From: Morchella semilibera
Taxonomy: Eukaryota; Ascomycota; Pezizomycetes; Pezizales; Morchellaceae
Direction: 5' to 3'
Assembly (NCBI GenBank): GCA_009192285.1
Contig: WBVU01000003.1
Coordinates: forward strand, 1,271,973-1,335,972
DNA: 64,000 nucleotides
A program made the position numbers and the translations under genes. Shown in pieces: positions 24,861-36,797 of this stretch (within the stretch, counting starts at the first letter, position 1; every line of letters begins with the position of its first letter). Under the pieces are notes generated by a model, which saw nothing but the letters and a program-made list of their open reading frames with translations, ran no database searches and was not told the DNA's origin.

Positions 24861-26243
24861 TCACCCCCCAACTGCAGGCCAAAATTCCGAATCATGGTAG
24901 TACTCTTCATCCTGGTGATCAGGCGCTTTATCTTTTACCCTAGGCTCGAGGTAGGCCGGTTCCGGCTCCTTATCACTACCAACACTCTCAGTATCTGCGC
25001 CACCTTGCTTGGTTCCTAACAAATCCAACGCTTGTTCAATCTCGTCACGGAAATATTTCTCTATCCTCTCATCTTCATGATCAGCTTGCCTGATTGCTCT
25101 CATCTCTCTGATTTCTATGATTCTTTTCCATTCTTCCAGCTTCTCCAATTCAGCCCTCAGTTTTTCCTCTTTTTCTCTCCTCAAGTCGAGGAAGGTCTTG
25201 ATATTTCTTTCAAGAACTCCGCCAATACTGTCTATTTCTCGTCTTCGTCTCTTGTCACCAAGCACATCCATAACAGCTCTAGAGTTCTCGATAAGTCTTT
25301 GGATATCCTTTCCCGTGACCGGAATACGGTGCACTGCCGCGTGCCTAATTTCATCGGTATTTTTCAATGTTGAGATAAACCCCTCTAAATCCCTTGCCTC
25401 CTTGATGTTGGTGGGGTCTTGACGAAGTTCGATTGCTATACCTCGAGCCCATTGGGTTATTTCGCCTGCTTCCGGGCAGTCCCAATTTCTCTGGATAAGC
25501 AAGTTGGGGTAATGTTTTTGCGCAAAATCATAGTAGGCACATTCGAGAATGCTTTGTAAAGTAGTAAGAATTCGATGTTGTTGCTTGAATGGAAGAGAGG
25601 GAGTCTCTGAATCTGGAGATAATTGCGAAGCCACATGTGGGGCAATCGATGAGGCTGGACTTCTGCTTGCAGGGGTCGAACCTCCTCGAGAGAATATATC
25701 AGTTGAGTTTTGAGCTGCGTCGTGCATTGGAGAAGGCTTTGGAGAAGGCTTTGGGGTTTGGGGGGACTTTGCTGCCACAAACCCCGAAATAGTACGGCCG
25801 ATATCGGTAGCTGAAAGGGAAGGGCTCGGTGTGGTTGCTGAGATTTCTCCCCTATGCATATCGCCCTTAACTTCACCAACCGTTGCGGATTTCGGCCTCT
25901 TGCCTTTTTGAGAACCGTCATCACTACTGTGAGGAATGTTTTGTGACGAACCACTAGCTGCTAACGCATCGGAATCAAATTCGTTGGATTTGATGCGCCT
26001 TTCGTCACACTCCCGAATCAAATCCTGGGTCAAATCGTTTGCCAACATTTCCATAAGCCGGATGCCTACTCTTTCCTTTGAAATCCCCCGGGCAATGAAC
26101 TCTCGCGGGATTGTGCTGATGAGGCGTTCCTTAATGACTCTTTTTCCGACGAAGCCCCTCGTCTTTTCGTTGAACGCATATTTGAGGGCTTGAGTTTTGA
26201 TCCAATTGTCCAGGAAATCGGCATTTTGGTGAGGCTCGCTCAT
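24861..26243 (-). CDS. Uncharacterised coiled-coil protein, 460 aa
   Basis: I do not recognise a named family, though the IRHAAVHR...DVLGDKRRRREID pattern resembles a recurrent anonymous domain of Pezizomycotina proteins. It is a single exon. The start is the ATG of MSEPHQNADFLDNW; the frame is open ten codons further up (an ATG at 26273), but MSEPHQ is preceded by a more usual context. The N-terminal helical part (residues 1-90) is followed by a disordered Ser/Pro/Lys stretch (about 95-220), an ordered helical domain with RILTTLQSILECAYYDFAQK and IRHAAVHRIPVTGKDIQRLI (about 225-350), a long charged coiled coil (DLRREKEEKLRAELEKLEEW, about 355-405) and an acidic tail ending YYHDSEFWPAVGG. There is no signal peptide, membrane segment or catalytic motif. 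No function is proposed. Confidence 0.75.
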   Translation of the reverse strand: MSEPHQNADFLDNWIKTQALKYAFNEKTRGFVGKRVIKERLISTIPREFIARGISKERVGIRLMEMLANDLTQDLIRECDERRIKSNEFDSDALAASGSSQNIPHSSDDGSQKGKRPKSATVGEVKGDMHRGEISATTPSPSLSATDIGRTISGFVAAKSPQTPKPSPKPSPMHDAAQNSTDIFSRGGSTPASRSPASSIAPHVASQLSPDSETPSLPFKQQHRILTTLQSILECAYYDFAQKHYPNLLIQRNWDCPEAGEITQWARGIAIELRQDPTNIKEARDLEGFISTLKNTDEIRHAAVHRIPVTGKDIQRLIENSRAVMDVLGDKRRRREIDSIGGVLERNIKTFLDLRREKEEKLRAELEKLEEWKRIIEIREMRAIRQADHEDERIEKYFRDEIEQALDLLGTKQGGADTESVGSDKEPEPAYLEPRVKDKAPDHQDEEYYHDSEFWPAVGG

Positions 26244-28099
26244 GCTGATAAGAGAGAAAACTTGAAGGACCAACCGAGTGGGTGTACTGTTTTTTTGCGA
26301 CTCAACACGGGATCATGCTCGACATCTTATTAGAGTACACTGTTCAGGCTACCAACTTTATCACATCCCTGTCTCATGTCTTGGGCTGATCCAACAATCT
26401 TGGCGAAAAACGGCATTTCGATAAATCGAGACACCTTGGGGTCTCTCTCATTAGTCATTTTGATTTGATATGATATGAATGAATAGGATGCAGAGAACAC
26501 TGCGCAGACTTCACCTACAAGAATTATCGGTATGGGCCCTGGGGTACAACAAGGATTGGCTCCCGCTCTGGCACGCGGGAAGAAGCGTGGGCTTATTGGA
26601 TCGTCAATCCGGTCTAACCTCATATGTATGTGGTCTTAACAGTTACTCCCTGACGTTTGTAAAAATGACCGCTATTGCATGCCATACAAATATGCGCCAA
26701 GTCTAAAATTTAGTATGGTATGCAATAGTGGTCCCCTTTACAAACGTCGGGAAAGTGGTACTCTACTTACCGCTGATGAAATAACTGCCGCCGGATTGCC
26801 AAGATTCTGAGAATTGTGTATGATGTGAAAGCAAATCGATTTTGCAGTGAAAAAAGTTCTGCTCCCGGAGGGCTTCGTATGTTAGAGTTCCGGCAAATTT
26901 TTGATAGTACTGTGTTTTGGGAAAATAAACCGGATTTTTTTTTTCCCTGTTCCGCATTTACCGCCATATAACCAATTCAATTTTGGCTAACCAGAGTTAT
27001 GATTCGGCTTCATGTTCCTAGATATCGTTCGGAAACCTTCCAGTTAGACTGAAATTTGAAACAAAGGGCCTGTCAGAATTTATTGTTCAAATAATATGAG
27101 GGGCTCGAGGTGAAGATTGAACTCCTTTTCCGGGAACCCCACTTTGATATGGTACTGTTGTAAATGAGTGGTTAAGTGAGGAAAGGTACGAGCAGGCACA
27201 GTGTGTATCGCATGTACATACTTAGTATTTACAAGTTGCGTTGTCAAACACAAAGCACCCGCCCGTAGTTGCAGGCCACATCGCCGGGAGTATTGCTTGC
27301 ATGAGCATAGCCAATAATGACAACCGCACCTGTCGAACATAGCTCATCGCAAGAATGACGTGCGTGAAGCAAAGCTGTAACTCTTAGGGGTGGAGTGAAT
27401 ATCTGGTCGCTTATCTGATTTCACCAGCATGGGGAGTAGCACTTTCAGAATCGATCCACGTCATGCCATAATTAGTGAATTAATGATGATAGTTGGTGTT
27501 ACTCGTTCCTGCTACGTACACAAAGGTGACCCAAAAGTTCTGGCTACTGATCTATGATCACCCACTCAACTCGGTAGAGTAGGTGGTAGATGCCTTTCAA
27601 CAGTAGCATCGGTACGTAGACCTTAGTGCAAGACTACATGTAGGCGTTACAATCTAAGAGCACCTCGGTGAATGGCGAGATCTATCAGAAATAGCTAGGG
27701 AACACCTATTCGTTTAGGTGTGTGAGTCAATATTTATCTTATTGGCCTTCAGTTTATAATCATAATTTTCTCTTGTCATAAGGTCAGCAATTCTAGTAGC
27801 CGAGTGCAATTGAATATGAATAACAAGAGTTCAAGCATGGGAATGGAACATCAGGCTAAAGAAAAACTTTCAATTTAAATCCGCTATAAAAATCCAAGTG
27901 CATGCACCTAAGACAAATTCACCACTCTTATATCAATATCAGGACCATCATACTTAAAATGTAAATTTAAAAAAAATAGAAAAATAGAGTAAGCCTGTTA
28001 CATCATACGACCCGCATCAAGAACAGAAGTAGCATGGACTTCCTTCCTTCCTTCCTTTCTTTCTTTAAAAAAAAAAAGAGAGAGAGAAAGAGCGAAACT
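26244..28099. other. Gene-free spacer with a MITE-like hairpin
   Basis: No convincing gene lies in this 1.85 kb. A 97-codon minus-strand frame at 26330-26623 shows no family features. It contains the inverted repeat at 26647-26752, a TACATGTA at about 27638, and CCTT/AG simple repeats at 28040-28090 just beyond the stop of the dehydratase gene. Confidence 0.5.
26647..26752. mobile_element. MITE-like foldback element, about 106 bp
   Basis: Arms 26647-26687 and 26713-26752 are reverse complements over about 40 nt with few differences; ACGTTTGTAAA and CTATTGCAT..CCATAC are shared exactly. The loop is about 25 nt. This structure, with no coding capacity, is that of a miniature inverted-repeat element or its excision remnant. 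No clear target duplication is visible, so the superfamily is not assigned. Confidence 0.65.
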
Positions 28100-29790
28100 C
28101 TACCATTCTCTGATAGCACCATCGGGGCCGTGGAATTCAAGGCATCTCCAGGCGGTTTTACACTCGGTAGAAACCTTTCTAACTAACGCTTCATCAACCT
28201 CAATCCCTAAGCCGACGCCTGTAAGACCCTTTACGAATCCTTCGTTGACCTCAAAAACCGAGTTATCTTTGAGATAACTATTCAAATCCCAGGTGCCAGC
28301 ACCTGAGGGTGTCATCTTGTTGTAGTGAATGCCCAAAGACATCTCCTGGATGACAAAGTTGGGAGTAGCCATGGCAACCTGAATGGAGGCGGCCAGGGAA
28401 ATAGGCCCCAATGGACAATGAGGAGCTACACCAATATCGTAGGCTTCACACATTGCTGCAATACGACGAATTTCAGATATTCCACCGCAGTGAGAGACAT
28501 CGGGCTGAAGGATGTCGATGGAGGATGACTCAAGAAACGGCTTAATGTCCCATCTGTTATAAAGACGTTCACCAAGAGCGATTGGGATGGTAGTTTGTTG
28601 GGAAAAGTGTTTGATGGCCTCAGGATGCTCGGAAAGCAATGGCTCCTCGATAAAAAGTGGTTGATGAGGCTCCAAGAGTTTTGCAAGCTGCTTAGCCATG
28701 GGCTTGTGGACACGTCCATGGAAATCAAGACCAGCATCGAGACCGACGGCCTTAACAACCTTCAAACGCTCGACAGAAGCAGTCAATGCAGATGGGGAGT
28801 CCAACCAACCCAAATCCTCGGTTGCGTTCATTTTGATAGTTGTGAACCCTTGTGCCTTGCGCTTCTTGCTAAGAGACCGAATCAAGTTCGAATTAGCCAA
28901 CAGTTTACGAAAGACATGATTCCCCTTTCTTCTTTTTCGTTCTGAAAAAAAAAGAAAAGAAAAGAAAAACGAGAATGGTTGTGATAGGAGATAGGAATCA
29001 AAGTCAACTCACGCTTGCTCTTCAACATCTCCAGGACGGTCTCCTCCAATCCAGGCATAGACTGCGACCTTGTTCCTAACTTTTCCTCCGAGGAGCGAGT
29101 AGATAGGGACGCCAAGCTTCCTGGCTATGTAAAGTCTCAGTCATGAACGATCACTCTGACGGCAATTCTCCGATCGATTCATGCAGGTGCGTCGATCCGG
29201 GATAACCCCACGTTCAGCCTCACAAAACTATGACCCCCGCGTCTATAACGAGATCGGCAAATCTAGCCAAGACTACGACGTGGGATGCACAGTGATGGAA
29301 CAAACGTCGGACGTCGTTTTATAATAATGAAACCATAAGAAGTATAAGAAATAATCCTTGGCATACCTTTCAAGTCCCACAAAGCAATATCAATCCCGGA
29401 GATGGCAGACATAAAAACAGCACCGCCGCGATAGAATCCCAATCTCCAGGCAGTCTGCCAAATATGCTCAATATCACTATTCATAAATTAGAGGCAATCC
29501 TGTAACAACTATATAATTCGGCAAGCAGACTCTAAGCCATAACTTACGGGAGCTAGCGTGAAATGCTAGGCACCCATCAAACATAAACTTGGAACGCGAT
29601 AGGGGGGAACTTACTCAGCTTCATAGCCAACAAATCTCAAGATCAATTCGTCGAGGCTCCCTTCAATTGCCTCAGTGTGTCCTTCTAAGGTTGACTCTCC
29701 CCAGCCATAGTGGCCATCCTCACTGGTAACTTTGACGAACAACCAGCGTGGCAAAACACGAAAATATTCAATAGAAGTGATTTTGGCCAT
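28100..29790 (-). CDS. Galactonate dehydratase-like enzyme (enolase superfamily, mandelate racemase/MLE group)
   Basis: The enzyme resembles bacterial D-galactonate dehydratase (DgoD), which removes water from galactonate to give 2-keto-3-deoxygalactonate. Four exons (29790-29615, 29476-29367, 29124-29013, 28868-28100) give 388 aa against 382 for E. coli DgoD, with matching order: [65 protein letters not shown], then the metal-ligand blocks [47 protein letters not shown], the [10 protein letters not shown] block, the catalytic-His region [20 protein letters not shown], and [11 protein letters not shown]. It ends ..GPDGAIREW. There is no targeting signal, so it is probably cytosolic. It lies about 4.4 kb from the secreted GH105 hydrolase. 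The substrate could be a different aldonate; enolase-superfamily specificity is hard to read from sequence. Confidence 0.9.
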
Positions 29791-32381
29791 AGTTTGCGGG
29801 CTATGTTTGGAGTGTAAAGTAATAAAGAAAGTTGAGAGTATAAAGCTTGTGATGTGAGTTTCGCGGGTTGATGAAGGGGGGCGAAGTAGAGAGGGAAAGG
29901 CCAAAGATATAGGTTTTGGAGAGTGCCAACACATAGTCTGTAAGCTCCATCAAGAGATATTTTCGTTCAATTACTAGGGTCAAGAAATTCGAGATTTCCC
30001 GTTTCAAAGGAGGCAAGCCTACCAGGGTGGTGGTTTCCAACGCGTTAAACGTATTTACTAATTTCCTGTTTTACTCCAGATTAATTGGAACGTCAAGGAT
30101 AACATATCATAGATTTACCTCCCGTTATCCGACTTTAGACTATGCATGCAAGTACAGCGATTGCAGTCGGTAATAACTCTAAAGCCGTCTTAATCGAAGC
30201 TTCTGCGGCGTCAATTGCGGAATACATAACCCATTGAGCCTTGTGTAAAGCGGGCACTGGTGGTACCAGGGGATGACGATTTTTCATGAGCTTAGACATG
30301 ATCATGATTGTAGTTGTATATTGGTTGTTTTTCTTTTGAAACGGTCCAAAAACAGTTGTTTGGCATTATGGATGTTGTGCAGCCTGAAATGTGGTGATAT
30401 CTCTTTTCTCTGCTCCAAGGTCCTTAATCATTATTACGGTTCTCCAATTATATGAGGGACAGAGGTTCTCAGTTTCTTTTCAATCCCGGAATTAAGCCAG
30501 TGCTTTCTGCACCCACCTGTCTGGTGGACGTGCAGGGTGCAGAAGCTGTGCGTCACATATGCGCCGGGGAGAGCTCATTAGCAAGAATCCAGATACCACA
30601 ATACCCGAAGCAAATAGAAGAACCGCGCTTAAGCGGGATGACAGGGATTTTAGTTCGAGAAGCACGCTGAACAGTAGCCAGATTTAACAGGTGCTAAAAG
30701 TATCAGGTATAGCTTCATAAAGATAGTGTTAAGTTAAAAGCGATAGAATACGAGAAAAACTCGGGCAGAGTATGCATAGACGGAACGGAATATTATTTCC
30801 TGGCACTCGGACCGTATTGAGATAATCGGATACCTCTGGTTTGCCTACACGTTTAATCACCAGTTATACCCGCAGTAGCAAGCCTCAATCTGGGTGAGAA
30901 GTGCGCGTCAATATCAAATGTGGCAAAAAATATTAAGACAAAAACTGTATCACGAGCAAAGGATCAACTTTCATATAGAAAGCAAGAGTTTTGAAATTAT
31001 ATGTTTCTAGAGAAACTTCGGAGATAGCAATCAGGGCTACATGAACAGGAGACTAATGCTAGTGTGAACATCAAATTCTCGGGAAATGAATGAAAAGAGG
31101 CTGGAGGCGTTAAGAATGAGACGGGGAGGGGAAGAAGAACTACCGGGTAATGTATTGGAGCTACATGGCTAATAACTAAAATGATTGGTGCCCCAAAGAA
31201 ACAGTGGAGAGATGTATCTATCTGATGGCACGGCATTTTAGGATGTGGAAACAGCAAAGGATCGGGAAGTGAGTAGGATGAGAGACGACAGTGCAGTGGA
31301 TATGTTTCTATGGATGGAATTGGTAGAATAACTGCTGCCGTGTATGTTGCGCAAGATATTGACTAAGGGCCCCAAAGGTTATTAGAGGTCGATAAAGAAG
31401 GATGAGAACGTTCCGAGCAGTAGGGCTATCCGAGACAGCACGTAACGCTTCAGAGAGTTGTCCAGTCTACCAGGGACCCACGCAGGGCAGGGCAACTCTA
31501 TCCGCATGTATGCGCTCTAACAGCATCACCTGCACTGCATAAGACGTGCTCTCCTCTCCATAATAGATTAGATTTCTTAACATGTGGTACTTTAGCGTAG
31601 TCTATAAGACACTACTGCATCTCACTGGATTATGCCACTAACGAATGCTCAAATTCGGCCAGACAAAACCGTCAGCCAGTCCATTGTAGAGCCACAATCA
31701 GTTGATTGACTGTTGATTGACTTCAGGAACAACGAGTGATGTCGCAAATTCGAAATCCAACGATCTGCAGACCAAGATTGGCACGATCGTTTCCTGAATT
31801 TATGTATGTATCCTAGCTGCACATACTCTACCCCCGCAAAAAATGCTAAAACATCTATCTGAAAATTGGTGGTACAGCTGTCTTGATCCGCATTGCTCCT
31901 TAGAATAATCGTAAAAACCAGCAAGGTAGATAGCATGGGGAACCATGACGAGGATGATCACGACTGTTGTTCCCATCGTAACAACCACAGCCCCCGCTCA
32001 CCACCCCTGAAGAGGAAGAGGTCTCGACGTCTTATCTCATATTAGGCCCAAACTCGGCTTCGTCCTCCCATTTGTTTATATCGTCTCTCGCAAGGAAGGA
32101 GAGGACACCAAGTAAAGAAACTTAGAGAACAAGAAGGAACCCGTACTCTGTGCTAGATCATCTTTACAGCTCTCTTTGGTTGAAATCGTCACCCCGTCGT
32201 GTTCTTTATCCACCTGCAGGATGGCTCCTCCAGAAAACTCACCATCCGTAAGAGTACCATAATTCATCCTCAGGATATCGTGTAGTGATCACCTCCGGAC
32301 TGCGCTGACCCTAGCTCCCAGGGTTCTCCGTACCGTGCTCCCCTCTTGTCTGAAGATACCCCGGATAGTCTGCCGAACCGC
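29791..32381. other. Gene-free spacer, 2.6 kb
   Basis: I find no gene here. Open frames are short and unlike any family. The left end holds the dehydratase promoter and the right end that of the GID4-like gene, including the pyrimidine-richer stretch from about 32280. Base composition is mixed, with AT-rich patches at 30.7-31.0 kb. Nothing repeated was noticed. Confidence 0.45.
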
Positions 32382-34250
32382 ATGTTCACCTCTACTATCG
32401 TTCCCTCACCCCTTCTGCAGTCCGTCGCCCAAGCTCCCCCAGTCATGGATACCGAAGAAAATATTCGAATTAGAGCTAGAGGATTACATAGTCAATCACA
32501 GCTTCGACAACACCGGGCATCAGTGGACCAGCTGGGCCCTGGCAATAGTGATGACCGAATAAGAAGGGTGTCTGGTTCTGCGCGCCTACGCCAGTCTCTG
32601 AGAGACAATGATTCTCGGCAACAACTATCACTTACAGAAAGATCGTATGGGCCCGAGTCCCGTTATGGAGACCCGGGCAGAGGCAGTCACTATACGATTG
32701 GGCTCCAGCCACCCCACCAGAGGACGAATATGAGAGTCGCTTGCTCCCACTCCCGCCTATGATTGACGGAGGGGGGCCTCACGATGAGATGCTGAGAGAT
32801 CTCTTGCGATATCGGCCCGATAGTCCGCCGCCTTCAGCAGCCCCAGGCCCACTCTCTCGGGCGTCCCGTAATATCGATAATGATGTCCGAATGTATGAAA
32901 CTTTATTTGGTCCGCAAGTACTCTCACCGTTCCGAACTCTCACGCAGCCCCAAAGACAGAATTCGCGTCTTCTGTTGCGCTCACGGCCGCCATGGCATGG
33001 TTGGTCTTGGGATAGGGAACAAGCGCGAGAACGAAGGGAGGACCTACCCCGTCCACGCCCCGAGAGGGATGCTGAGGTAATGCTCCGATCTCGCCCGTTT
33101 AGGAATCGAGACGAAAATTATAGGGATCTAAGTACAGTTCATTCTTCCTACGAGCTTGAGGAGGCTATTGGGTATCTGGCAAAGGTTCGATTCAGTAACA
33201 GCAGTGATGAAAGCTTGTGCCTTGCCGTCAAAGCAGGCCTCTTCAGTCGTGGAGATGACTTGCTTGAGATTATTAGAGATAAATCCATGTATGGCGATCT
33301 CTTGTTGGACACCAAATTCATAAATGTTGCCGAAACTTCGTGGCTTAAAGTTGGTGGTGTATTTTGGGGCTCCCAAACAACTCCGATAAGTTCTGCCGTG
33401 CCTCCGCGCTCCACCATGTCTTCGGATTCGTCTTCGGCGTCTTTGCCATCGAATACAAATGCTGCCGCAATATCTTATCAAGATGATCCCCACAGGGAAT
33501 CCGGTAGTGCTTCATCGTGTTATAATAATAGTGGTCCGCCCCGCTGGACGGTCAAAGTGATCATATCTAGCATAGATTACTCACAGCTACGCCTGAGTAA
33601 GCAAATACCACTTTCCAAAAAAGGAACATCATTATCATCTAACTATGGGTCAATAATTTCATGATGATTATAGCTGGGACTATGGAAGCATTCACAGATT
33701 TCCAAGCAATTGCTGCCTCAACAAAGACAAGCATTACGACATACCTAGAGGGTGAAATTATTGATTTCAAGACGCATAGTTTGCAAACCTTTAACTTTCC
33801 CAGTAGCATCAAGGATGACGCAAACAACTGGAGGAAGCTAGAACCATTCTGCCAAATGAGCAATGAAGATCTTGTGAAGAGTTTGGTTTCTAAGCAGTCC
33901 ATGAAGGACCTCACAGATAATTGGGTATTTATGAGATGGAAAGGTGAGATAGTTAAAACTCCTGGGCTTATGTTGATCATAATTTCTTTTCCTCTTTTTT
34001 TAATTTTTATGGAGATTTTATACGACCGAGCTTACTATTCATGGTGCCGTCACTCACAGAAAAATGCTTCATCTCACCACAAACTTCTCCTGATGTTGGA
34101 GTGCTTACAATAGGAGGTTTTTATTTCTTGTCACTCCGCAGATCAAATGGCCAGATACAAGGATTTTACTACGATCCAAAAAGTCAGCCCTATCAAGAGC
34201 TTAATCTTAAACCTCAAAAGAGATTGTTTCCGACTTATGAGTTCCGTTGA
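32382..34250 (+). CDS. GID4/Vid24-family substrate receptor of the GID/CTLH ubiquitin ligase
   Basis: GID4/Vid24 proteins form a beta-barrel that binds N-terminal degrons (Pro/N-degron type in yeast) and presents them to the GID E3 ligase, for example to destroy gluconeogenic enzymes. The family domain is C-terminal: GTMEAFTDFQAIA, TTYLEGEIIDFKTHSLQTF, WRKLEPFCQM, NWVFMRWKEKCFISP, LTIGGFYFLSLRRSNGQIQG, and FYYDPKSQPYQ..LFPTYEFR at the terminus. The last introns are clear: 33597-33673 and 33944-34059. A long disordered Arg/Ser/Pro-rich N-terminal half precedes the barrel, with SLYDWAP near 32690. Between about 32570 and 32690 the frame changes, implying one more intron whose edges I could not fix. 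The start is the first ATG in the N-terminal frame (MFTSTIVPSP) and is uncertain. Whether this is the Gid4, Gid10 or a fungal-specific paralogue is open. Confidence 0.85.
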
Positions 34251-35794
34251 CTACACCACCTGTACACTCTTCCATATATCCCATCCATAGCCACCCGCCC
34301 AGGAGTCCAACGAATCCCATTTCAGAAGCTAGAAGAAGCTTGGATTATCGTGGATGGTGTTACCTGTCGTGTATCAGTAACATACCCACTCACCCCCACG
34401 GCTGTCTCGAATGAGTTGTACCTTTTTGAGTGTTTTCTTAAGTTGCATTCCTTTTGCAGGTTTATCGTGGGGGTTTGAGCTGGGAGCAGGATTTGTTGGC
34501 GTTTTTCTTTTCTTTTGGAATCTTGTTTATCTTTCCTTTCAGTTTATACAAAATGCCTTGCGCATTTGCCTATTGTTACTAGGCGTGTGTGTGTACAGCC
34601 TGATTGGATCTGGGACTTTTGATACTTCAATATATGACGCAGTTATGGCCCTAAGGTTGCCAACAAATGCGTATCTAGGCCTACATAGTTGTCGGATAAG
34701 CCAGCTCGAGCTCATAACTTGTGCTCTTACGAGCACAGGTCAGCTCGAGCCTATAAGAGTACTTGACTCAAGCCAGCTTGTGATATGTTTTCCTAACTGT
34801 AGTCAGCTGTTCCTGGGCCTGATAGCCTGATTACAAAATACGTCAATCATGTACCTAGGTTATATTTTCCCAAAAAGGTTGCTTGAGATTTAAAACTTCA
34901 ACTCCGGGCTCGAGCTTTTTGACGATCCGGACGAACCAATGATCTCACGGGACGAGCTACCAAAAGCAAAACACAGGCCAACTAGTGTTGACACACTAGC
35001 ATACCTACTTGTATGTCTAAAAATAAAGGCCAGTAATTCCCGGAATTGCGTATGTTATGCCGTTACGCCGCACTGTCAAATCGACATCCAAATCTAGCCC
35101 GCCGCCAGACAGAACTCTAGGATAGAATAGTCCGTCTCGTTGGGTGGAATGCTGCACCCCGCAATCATTGGCACACCACACCCATAATTACCCCCCTCTT
35201 TGAACTGTGGGTTCTAACTGCGTGTGCAGAACTCGAACCCGTCGAATAACCACTCATAATGAGAATTACGCAAGTCGGTATTTTGAGCGCATTGATTATG
35301 TATGTTTTGCATTGCATGTAGGCAAGTAATTGTTCCAAGCCAGTGATTGCATGCATAGGATCAGATAAAGTTTTTGAGGGCCCCTGGCAGCCATTAGTAG
35401 ACATACGTTAAATGCTGCCAACTTTGCCAAGTCTCATGTGGCGGCGTTGGTAGATTTGTAGATATGCTTATATTGGCAGCAATTAATTATAACTGCATAC
35501 ATGACATGTAGGTGTAAATGCTCCTTGATATTATGCGGTACCGGATGGTACATACATGTACCCTACATACCTACACCCACAGTATCTACCATACCGTGCG
35601 TGATACAGACAATCGTTGAAGGCCGAGGTGAGACTTGGCGACAACCCCCGATTGGCCTGTGGCTTCGCTGACATCAGCGTCTGAACTCACCCTCAGTTCC
35701 ACTCCTTCACAGTCGTTGGTCATTAGGTACATCCCGCTATAGCTCCGCTGGTTTCCCTCTAGCAAAAGCTTCTAGACTAACTAGCTACTTAGAG
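34251..35794. other. Gene-free spacer with GAGCTCGAGC words
   Basis: No gene is visible in 1.5 kb. Around 34700-34775 the words CAGCTCGAGC recur and flank a perfect small palindrome (TGTGCTC at 34720-34726 and GAGCACA at 34731-34737). GCTCGAGC occurs again near 34907. One TACATGTA lies at about 35552. The last 100 bases are the leader of the small myristoylated protein. Confidence 0.45.
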
Positions 35795-36263
35795 ATGGGT
35801 AACCTCTGCGGAAAAGAATCTAGCTCCTCCACAGCCCCCACAGGCCGAGTGCTGGGCCCCGGGCCAGCTACTTTATCGAGCACAAAGGCGCGCACACCAG
35901 CCGCCGCCGCCGCCGCCGCGTCAAAACCAAAGAACCCACGGAAGCCAAAGGTGACGGGACCGGGTAGGACACTGGGGGGTACCACTGGTGGCGGCCAGCA
36001 GTCTGCGGGGTCTGCAGATTCTCCCCCGCAGCCGGATGCGAGGGCGGCAGCGGCATTAGCTGCAGAGGTATGATATTACATTATTTGCGATGTTTATTGA
36101 GCGTTGTGCAAGGCTGATGGCGAGACAGAAACGGCTCAACGATGCGCAGAAGGGCGGTAAGCTTGGCGCACAGCTGGACCAGGTGAAGAGAAAGACACAG
36201 AACCAGCATATACAAGACCTGGCAAAATCCAAGGGCGAGCAGGAGAGACTGGTTTGGGATTAA
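35795..36263 (+). CDS. Small, probably N-myristoylated and palmitoylated protein
   Basis: The 144-aa product starts MGNLCGKESSSS: Gly2 in a myristoylation context and Cys5 as a likely palmitoylation site, so it is expected on a membrane face. It continues through an Ala/Pro/Lys-rich disordered stretch with a repeated GPGRTLG-like motif (VLGPGPATL, VTGPGRTLGG) and a run of seven alanines. It ends in a charged helical part (KRLNDAQKGGKLGAQLDQVK, then KSKGEQERLVWD). Two exons fit in frame: 35795-36067 and 36102-36263. The intron would be only 34 nt (GTATGA...TTGAG), unusually short, so the junction needs transcript support. Anonymous proteins beginning MGNLCGK are known to me in other ascomycetes; I know of no function. 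Confidence 0.7.
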
Positions 36264-36797
36264 GGCCCTGTGTACCTATGTACTTGGTTGCCTGATCTTG
36301 CTTTTTTATGGGACATCAAGCATTGATGTATCTGTACTGTTGCTTGTGCTACGCTGTGCTTCTAGTGGCATTTTCGTAATGGGGCGTGTAATGCATAGAG
36401 TGGTGTTTCTCGGTAAGGGTTTTTTCTCTCTTTTGTTGGAATCAAATTATATATTCACTCCCTAGCGCGCGGTTGATTGCTGTTGTGTGTGTCACGTAGT
36501 TCCACTTGTATATAAGTATATATGTGTGATGTGTGATGTGTGGTGTGTGCTATGCGGTGGCTGGAACAGGTTTTCATCACGATTGCCTCTGGGAGCTTAA
36601 CAAAGTGGAGTTCCTAAAACTTCTACACTCTATGTCTATCAGCAGTGCCTTCTCTTGTAAAAGAAGGCTTTTTAGCCCCCCAAACCATCCATTCCTCTTT
36701 TCTTGTGTTACTTTTGTGTGGTGTCGATCAGACCCCAAGGTTTGAAATATATACAACTATAAGTCCCAACGTCCGCCCATTATGCTACGCCGGCCCT
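36264..36797. other. Convergent intergenic spacer
   Basis: This carries the 3' UTRs of the small myristoylated protein and of SLS1. There is a TATATAAG tract near 36510 and a TG-rich stretch at 36480-36560. No gene is visible. Confidence 0.5.

Noticed and set aside
26330-26623. Minus-strand 97-codon frame beside the coiled-coil gene
   Set aside because: No recognisable domain and it ends next to a hairpin element; not supportable without transcripts.
22291-34250. A dedicated secondary-metabolite or pectin gene cluster
   Set aside because: Only GH105 and the dehydratase relate by function; there is no transporter, transcription factor or backbone synthase, and the remaining genes are unrelated.
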